Shown here one piece after another: positions 58,641 to 64,000 of a stretch of DNA of 64,000 nt (position 1 is its first letter; each line of letters opens with the position of its first letter). The notes below the pieces were generated by a model. The model was not told the origin of the DNA. It was given only the letters and a program-made list of their open reading frames with translations, and did no database searches. Position numbers and translations under genes: made by a program. The stretch comes from Allodiplogaster sudhausi (lineage: Eukaryota; Nematoda; Chromadorea; Rhabditida; Diplogasteridae): positions 3,785,001 to 3,849,000 of the forward strand of contig CALZFC010000251.1 in the NCBI GenBank assembly GCA_945643635.1, written 5' to 3'.

Positions 58641-58955
58641 TCACTCTCCATTTCTCTCATTCTCTCTTAATTGCCTCTCTCTCTCCCACCCTCGCTCACT
58701 CTCTTTCTCTCCACCCCGCGCTGTGCCTCGCACCCGTTTCATTCTGTCGACAGTTTCGAGAGGAGAGCGCTTGAGGGCGTTGAGAGGATCCTCGGCAGCG
58801 AAACCCGGCTGGAAGCTGGGGCGGCCAAACACGTCAGGGTCGAAAGCGGCGAACGCGTCGAAGATGACGACGGCGAAGATGACGACGGCGAAGATGACGA
58901 CGGCGAAGATGACGACGGCGACGATACTTCACTTGTACGTTTCACTAAAATAAAG
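58641..58955 (-). CDS. FGRPSF peptide copy P4 with expanded hydrophobic core
   Basis: The minus-strand frame opens after a stop with SIVAVVIF, followed by four tandem FAVVI units (15-base repeat TTCGCCGTCGTCATC), DAFAAFDPDVFGRPSFQPGF, AAEDPLNALKRSPLETVD and then an Arg/Glu tail from GA repeat DNA. Other copies have a single FAVVI. No ATG is in frame, so a first exon is required if it is expressed. The C-terminus differs from P1/P6 after KRSP. Confidence 0.4.
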
Positions 58956-59025
58956 TGCAAGTTTGAGCATAAGATTGAAATTTCCTTGTGAAATTTTTGA
59001 AATTGGAAAAACCTGGTTCTAACAC

Positions 59026-59029
<4 letters not shown>

Positions 59030-59060
<31 letters not shown>
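59030..59060 (+). repeat. (CT)n microsatellite
   Basis: CT run at the equivalent position to 41790-41827 in the duplicated segment. Confidence 0.9.
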
Positions 59061-59064
<4 letters not shown>

Positions 59065-59607
59065 GTGTCGTGTATATTTAGACATATCATGTAAGAAGAT
59101 TATCATACCAGCACTATTCTCTCTCCCTTGCGAAAGTACTCAATTATCCATCCCTATATTATGTAATTGAATATTTTAAATCTGCATATTTATTGTTTAT
59201 AATTCTAATTACTTTAATTTGCATATACCCTCTCATTATACCTTGAAATTTCGTACATTTTGTCATCGCTTCTCCAAAAATTTTAAGAAGATTACCATAC
59301 ATGCACTATTCATTTCCTCGCCCTTACAAAAGTACTCCATCCTCCAGCCCAATAAAAGAAGGCCGAACAATTGAAATAACCATTGTCTTCTCCGTCTCAG
59401 CTCCTGTTCCCGCCTTCGAGTGAGCTTCTTTACTCTGTCCTCCATCTCCTCTCGTTCTTTCGCTCGCCCAATCATCCTCCGTTCTCATTCTCTCCCTATC
59501 TCTTGTTCTCCCTGTATTACTTTCTCTTTCTCCCTCTCTCATTCCCTCACTCTTCCCTCTTTCCCTCCCTCCTTCACTCTCCCTCCCTCTCACTCTCTCT
59601 CTTGCAG

Positions 59608-59867
59608 ATGTATCTCTCATTCCGTCTCTGTTCGCCGTCGTCATCTTCGACGCGTTCGCCGCTTTCGACCCTGACGTGTTTGGCTGCCCCAGCTTCCAGC
59701 CGGGTTTCGCTGCCGAGGATCCTCTCAACGCCCTCAAGCGCTCTCCTCTCGAAACTGTCGACAGAATGAAACGGGTGCGAGGCACAGCGCGGGGTGGAGA
59801 GAAAGAGAGTGAGCGAGGGTGGGAGAGAGAGAGGCAATTAAGAGAGAATGAGAGATATGGAACATGA
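59608..59867 (+). CDS. FGRPSF peptide copy P5
   Basis: An exon after CTTGCAG; in one frame VSLIPSLFAVVIFDAFAAFD continues PDVFGCPSFQPGFAAEDPLN then ALKRSPLETVDRMKRVRG. An apparent ATG at the exon start lies in a different frame (a 7-base deletion relative to P1). A Cys replaces Arg in the core motif. It is the mirror image of P4 in the surrounding palindrome. Confidence 0.35.
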
Positions 59868-59928
59868 AAGAAATAGAGGGTGTGAGAGGAATATAGAAAT
59901 CATGATGATGTGGCTGTATTGATTGCAG

Positions 59929-60030
59929 GATCCCAACTATGGCGTGTTTGGCCGCCCCAGCTTCCGTCCGGGTTTCGCTGACGAGGATTCTCTCAATGTC
60001 CGCAAGCGCTCTCCTGAGCGATTCGACTAG
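59929..60030 (+). CDS. FGRPSF peptide exon P6, intact
   Basis: Terminal exon of 34 codons after GATTGCAG: DPNYGVFGRPSFRPGFADED, then SLNVRKRSPERFD and TAG. It is the cleanest copy of the family. The signal-peptide exon would lie upstream. KR inside the sequence is a possible dibasic processing site, which would release a peptide ending near SLNVR. The family is not recognised. Confidence 0.5.
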   Translation, partial: DPNYGVFGRPSFRPGFADEDSLNVRKRSPERFD

Positions 60031-60139
60031 GACGAAGCCTGAAAGACCCTGACCCGAGTTATAAATGTTTATTTTAAAGCAACTTAAGCGACACAGTAAT
60101 TTATCGAATTTGACACACGGCTTGAAATCTTTTAATGAA

Positions 60140-60498
60140 AAAAGAATTAGTGTTACGGTAGCCCAATCAGTCCGCTCTCGCTCTGCGTCGGTCATCTGTT
60201 GCTAGAAGCTAGGGTTAGGCAAGATGATCGGGCGAGTCTGGGGAACAGGATGGATTAGTAATGCGAATCTTGGTGACCTTTTTTTCCCTCTCCCATCACT
60301 CAATCTCGCACAAGTTTAGCTTCTCTTACTTTTTCTACTTTATATGTCGATTTATCACTCTTTATCTAAAATTAATCTTAATTGTACTTGCAAGGTCTGC
60401 CTGACAGGTATAAAGTGACTAAGTTTTAATCGTTCGATCGAATTCACTGGCCTCGGCAGCTTCTCCTTCTCGCGAGACGGCGATACTCGATTCACCAT
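60140..60498 (-). pseudogene. Decayed DUSP copy 3
   Basis: The minus strand has an exon-1 relic with ATG at 60498 (VNRVSP, then PKPVN-like) and an exon-5 relic at about 60146-60240 (QQMTDAERERTDWATVTLI). The central exons are absent. It parallels copy 1 at 42605-43164, including the neighbouring FGRPSF peptide copy. Confidence 0.75.
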
Positions 60499-60929
60499 TC
60501 TCTCCCGTACCACTAAAATGTTTTCTCTCTGTCTCTCCCTCTCACTTTCTCTGCCGTCAACGAAAAGATATGAACAACTATCGACGTTCCTGGCTGGAGC
60601 ACTCCCCTCTTCTTCCCGTACATACAGAATAAAGTGGGAGTAGATAGCTGTGCGTTCGGTGAGCTGATATTTTATTTAAAAAGAAAATTGTACAATTATA
60701 CAGTTCAGCATTCATATTCGTAGAAGAAGAAAAATTATTATAATCTGGGCTTCACCTGCCACTTTTTCGCATTCTATTTTATTATCTACTGTCTGAAAAC
60801 TTTATTATGAATCTCACTACCCACCCTTTGACAATGCCTTTTTTTACTCTTTTTAGATAAATAAAAAAACTTTAGCTTTATGTAGAGTTTGCTTTCACAT
60901 CACACAAAAAAGAATGTTCGTAACATTCA

Positions 60930-61112
60930 ATTCTCGGGTTGAATGTTTTTTTGGATGTCCTGAAGAGAAGGACATTCGAACCGACCCGAGCAGGACATTC
61001 CCCCCTGGCAGCGATCCTGGTGCTCCTGGCACAGAATGTCCTGCTGACCTCGGTTGGAATGTCCTGCTGAGCAGCACATTACCGCGCTCGGGTGGAATGT
61101 CCTGTTGACAGT
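60930..61112. repeat. GGACATTC / GAATGTCC palindromic repeat cluster
   Basis: Within 180 bases there are about eight occurrences of GGACATTC, GAATGTCCTG or close variants in both orientations, giving several dyads. The word resembles the sub-terminal GGACAT of the element at 18405-19088. It might be a diverged relative or an independent protein-binding repeat. Confidence 0.5.
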
Positions 61113-61175
61113 GAAGTAGCGATCACATCCGATCTGGCAAGTTAAGCAACGTTGAGCAGCGACACTTAGATGTTC
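61113..61175 (+). pseudogene. 5S rRNA-like fragment
   Basis: CCGATCTGGCAAGTTAAGCA, continuing ACGTTGAG and, after a short divergent gap, CACTTAGATG, is the central part of a 5S rRNA, including the A-box region of its internal promoter. The 5' third and 3' end are missing, so it is a truncated 5S pseudogene or the head of a 5S-derived SINE. The version GATCTGGCAAGTTAAGC matches the nematode form as I recall it. Confidence 0.7.
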
Positions 61176-62458
61176 AAACCCACATGTGGTCAATGTTTCC
61201 CCAACATGTTTTGCGCGTTTTATTTTAAATAAAAACATAAAAACGGACAGTTCTCGTTCAATTGGGTCACATTCCCAACTTAGTCAACTTAGTTTAATGA
61301 GTCAACTTAGTCAACTAGTGAATACATAAATATGCAATTTTTTGCATAGAGACAGAGTGGTGCGGGAGAGATAGAGATAATTAGAGAGAGAGAGGAAAAG
61401 AGTGTTTTATATGTATATTCGGTCTCTTTGTAGTGTTCACATCAACAGCGAGAGAGCTCTCCTCGTACATGTAACTGTTATTAGAATGAGAGAGAGACTC
61501 TTGCTGTCTGTCTATCTCTGTCTCTCTCTGTCTGTCTTTCTGTCTCTCTCTCTCTCTCTATTTCTTTCCCTCCTTCCCTCTCTCTCTCTCTCTCTCTCTC
61601 TCTGTCTGTGCATGTCTCTCGTCTGTCTCTCGCTTGCTCGGTCTGTCTGGCTGTCTCTGGCTTTCTTGCATATCTTGCTTGCTTGCTTTCTCTCTCTCTC
61701 TCTCTCTCTCTGTCTGTCTCTGTCGTTCTTCTCTCTCCCCTTCTGCCTCTTCTCTCTCTCTCTCTCTTTTTCGTTGTTTCGCTCGCTTCATTCTAATGAC
61801 TGCTAATCGATCGAGTCATGGCTTCTCGCTTACGTGCTATGCTAAGCAATAGGGCCCATCTTCACGATTGATTGAAACAAAATGTCACAGAATTTTATCA
61901 AAAAATATCCTAAAATACTTGCAGTATGGTCTATAATTTGGTATGAATTCATTCAACATAACTATATCACAAGAATAATGAAGGATGCAACAAAAGCTTC
62001 TGACAATTACAAGCAAAAAAAGTCTCCGAAAGCTCTCTCTCTTATGTACCGAAAATGCAACAAAAATTTACAAGACAAATCTCAACGGTCACTAATCAAT
62101 ACAAGTATGCTGAAATAAAGAAAGTGAAAAATGGAACAAGATTCAGCTTAGATTAAACTTGAAGTAGATGCTTACAGTATCATCTATAATTTGCTACGTA
62201 TTCATTTAAAAAAAGAAGATTTCACAGGAAGGGAACGGAATGAAAGAGCAGTTCTGACAATGGCATGAGTATAGAAGCTCCAATTGGAAAATCTTTTCTT
62301 AATCTACAGAAAATTTTCAACAGCATTTACTCGGCAAATGTAAACTCTCACTAATAAAGACAGCTGTTCTAAAAAAAAGAAAGTGCAAGCAATGGAACAA
62401 ACTTCATTTTTTCTTTTAGCGATTCAAGCAAAAATATAAGAGTTGGAATGTCATAAAA
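61176..62458. other. Intergenic
   Basis: CT tracts at 61500-61770, otherwise AT-rich. It contains a loose direct duplication: ACTTGCAGTATGGTCTATAAT near 61918 and CTTACAGTATCATCTATAAT near 62172. No gene is supported. Confidence 0.5.
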
Positions 62459-63419
62459 TTACAAGTCAATGTTAAGGGACTTCAAAACCTCCTTTCCCGA
62501 TTCCGTCAGCTTGACGTTTCGAATGCCGGCGAAGTGAGCAAGAAGCAGCATCTCCGGACGAACCGGTTCATCAAATACCAAGTCGAAGATGTAGAAGACG
62601 GCAACGAGCAAGAGCAGTCCCTGAGCAAATCCTCCAGTAACCTGAAAGTAATTCATGCATAAATGGTAAATTTTAAAGTTATATTTCTTGAGAAATCCCG
62701 CTAGTTCAGAGTTAATATGACAAGGAATCAAAGAGTCAAAGCGGGGCGTTTAAACTCGCAAAGAAGGGTGAAACAAGAGTATGTGTCTGACCGTTATATC
62801 TCGTCCTTCGACAGCGATGTAGAACTTGTCCGCGCAGTCACCGTAGCTGAACATCGCAGGTTGTCTCACTCCACTTCCAGAAAGAGACTTCAACGCTCCA
62901 GCTGCTGAGTGCTCCCGCTGAATCAGGGATGCTATTGCAAATACAAAGTTAATAATGTGCACGGGCTACAGTATGCTCGAAATTACGGTAGTGTTAAATC
63001 CGTAAATGCGATCTTCAGATATGTTTATGTATACAATTTTACTGTTTAAAAAACGTGAAAAATCGAACCGGGAAAGAATTGAAGATGTGAGTGTACCGCG
63101 ACAGATCCTTGTGCTTCGACTTGGAGAACAAGGACATTAGCTTCAGCAGACCGATGAAGCTGCGCCTGTCTGAAGCATTCGTCAGTTTAAAAAAGGATTA
63201 ATACTACAAAGAGTCGCTATACACAAAAAAATCATGAAAATAAAAGTGTAAGAAATGACATTTAGTACACGCGAAGATGATGGATCCTTCAATCCTTTCC
63301 TTCGATTCGGGAGGGAGCCGTCGATCAGATAGCTCTACGGCCGGCAGGATTCTCTGAAGCCATAGCTGGGGGAAATCATCCGACGAGACACTGAACTTGG
63401 CGCAGAAGTCTTCGAGTAG
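62459..63419 (-). CDS. 3' exons of a gene with a C-terminal hydrophobic domain
   Basis: Exons downward in agreeing phase: 63419-63269 (LLEDFCAKFSVSSDDFPQLW), 63169-63069 (RRSFIGLLKLMSLFSKSKHK), 62917-62792 (SLSGSGVRQPAMFSYGDCAD, then KFYIAVEGRDIT), 62641-62459 (GGFAQGLLLLVAVFYIFDLV, then ends EVLKSLNIDL, stop). About 179 residues are visible; upstream exons run toward or past the window edge. The pattern FYIAVEG...LLLLVAVFYIFDL vaguely resembles the C-terminal region of SAMD3-like, transposon-derived proteins known from many animals, but this is from memory and weak. An alternative acceptor at 62931 fits an AG but not the phase. Confidence 0.5.
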
Positions 63420-64000
63420 CTGAACAAAAAAGATATTTCAAATATGAAGTTTTTTTTTATCTATATTGAAATGGATACCGGATTGAAATTTTTAAGTAAA
63501 TCGTAACTATGATTATGAACTTTAAAGTTAATTATAAATTTTTATCTTAAGATATACATTTTTTGTTATTTGCAAAACCTAAGAGATTACTGTCCTCAAA
63601 ATAGCATTCGCATGAAAAGAACGATTGAATACAAACTTGAAACACACCACTTCATGGAACAAATAGGGAATTACAGGACGTGACCACAATCCATTGGCTC
63701 TGAAATTTTCGTGACCGGCCGGGCCGAAACCAGCCCTGATTCAATACTATTTTTAAAAAAAATCATTTTTACCCGGAAAAACGCATATATTGGGCACTCC
63801 AAACAAGATTCAGTATAAAAGATATGACATAAATTTTACGATAAACTAGATTAAACCTTCCCCCAACTACCCCTTAGTAAGAATTGTATAAATTTCAGAA
63901 TAAAACATATATAAAAATGAAACCTGAAACAGCTGCTAGCGCCAAAGTTCCGGGCAGCAATTCGGTGGCGCGGAGGCAAAAAGCACTGAAATGACTGAGT
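63420..64000. other. Window edge, probable intron
   Basis: AT-rich sequence upstream (minus strand) of the last exon group. A GC-rich patch at 63926-63985 could be another exon of the same gene (ATELLPGTLALAAVS in one frame), but its phase does not match the exon at 63419. Confidence 0.3.

Noticed and set aside
59734..60195. 153-codon minus-strand open frame over peptide copy P6 and the DUSP relic
   Set aside because: It joins antisense of the peptide exon to a decayed DUSP exon; the plus-strand peptide and the DUSP family explain all of it.
1..64000. tRNA genes
   Set aside because: I looked for tRNA arms and box motifs and saw none convincing; without a covariance search I cannot exclude one.

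Overview
This window is animal nuclear DNA. Genes are split by many short GT-AG introns, intergenic DNA is crowded with (GA)n/(CT)n tracts and small inverted-repeat transposons, and the readable proteins are metazoan: an FMR1/FXR protein, a fibrinogen-domain protein, a dual-specificity phosphatase, a serpin remnant and PAN-domain secreted proteins. A 5S-rRNA-like fragment near 61.1 kb reads like the nematode type as I remember it, so an invertebrate, perhaps an ecdysozoan or nematode, is my best guess. The species cannot be fixed. No bacterial or viral operons were seen. All gene models were spliced by hand from reading frame, splice phase and family knowledge; no search was run.

Layout. 1-4.8 kb: polypurine/polypyrimidine tracts, no convincing gene. 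4.8-5.4 kb: a hAT-type MITE with an exact 8-bp target duplication, then a second small MITE. 7.85-14.5 kb (+): a 15-exon gene for a type II membrane protein with a Thr-rich stalk and a C-terminal fibrinogen domain. 18-27 kb (-): a 16-exon FMR1/FXR orthologue (two Tudor/Agenet repeats, KH domains, an RGG tail split over exons), with three small TIR elements in its introns. 28-30 kb (+): a single-pass membrane protein of unknown function. 32.2-33.6 kb (+): an atypical dual-specificity phosphatase (DUSP).

34-61 kb is a duplicated accessory region. It holds three paralogues (A at 35.8-37.7, B at 44.4-46.6, C at 47.8-50.6 kb) of a secreted PAN domain, Thr-rich mucin, His-Tyr-Tyr domain protein. 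B and C are arranged head-on as an inverted duplication. Around them lie decayed DUSP copies, a serpin fragment, two large fold-back elements, a duplicated segment (39.5-43.3 versus 57.4-60.6 kb) and about six copies of a short secreted-peptide sequence with a conserved FGRPSF core that I do not recognise. A two-exon gene end for a C-terminally membrane-anchored protein lies at 56.4-56.8 kb. 62.4-63.4 kb (-) carries the 3' exons of a gene running off the window.

The most interesting signals are the PAN/mucin family (a 15-unit coding minisatellite in C, and a phase-symmetrical exon deleted in B and splice-damaged in A), the FGRPSF peptide family, and the duplication of a convergent DUSP/PAN-mucin module.
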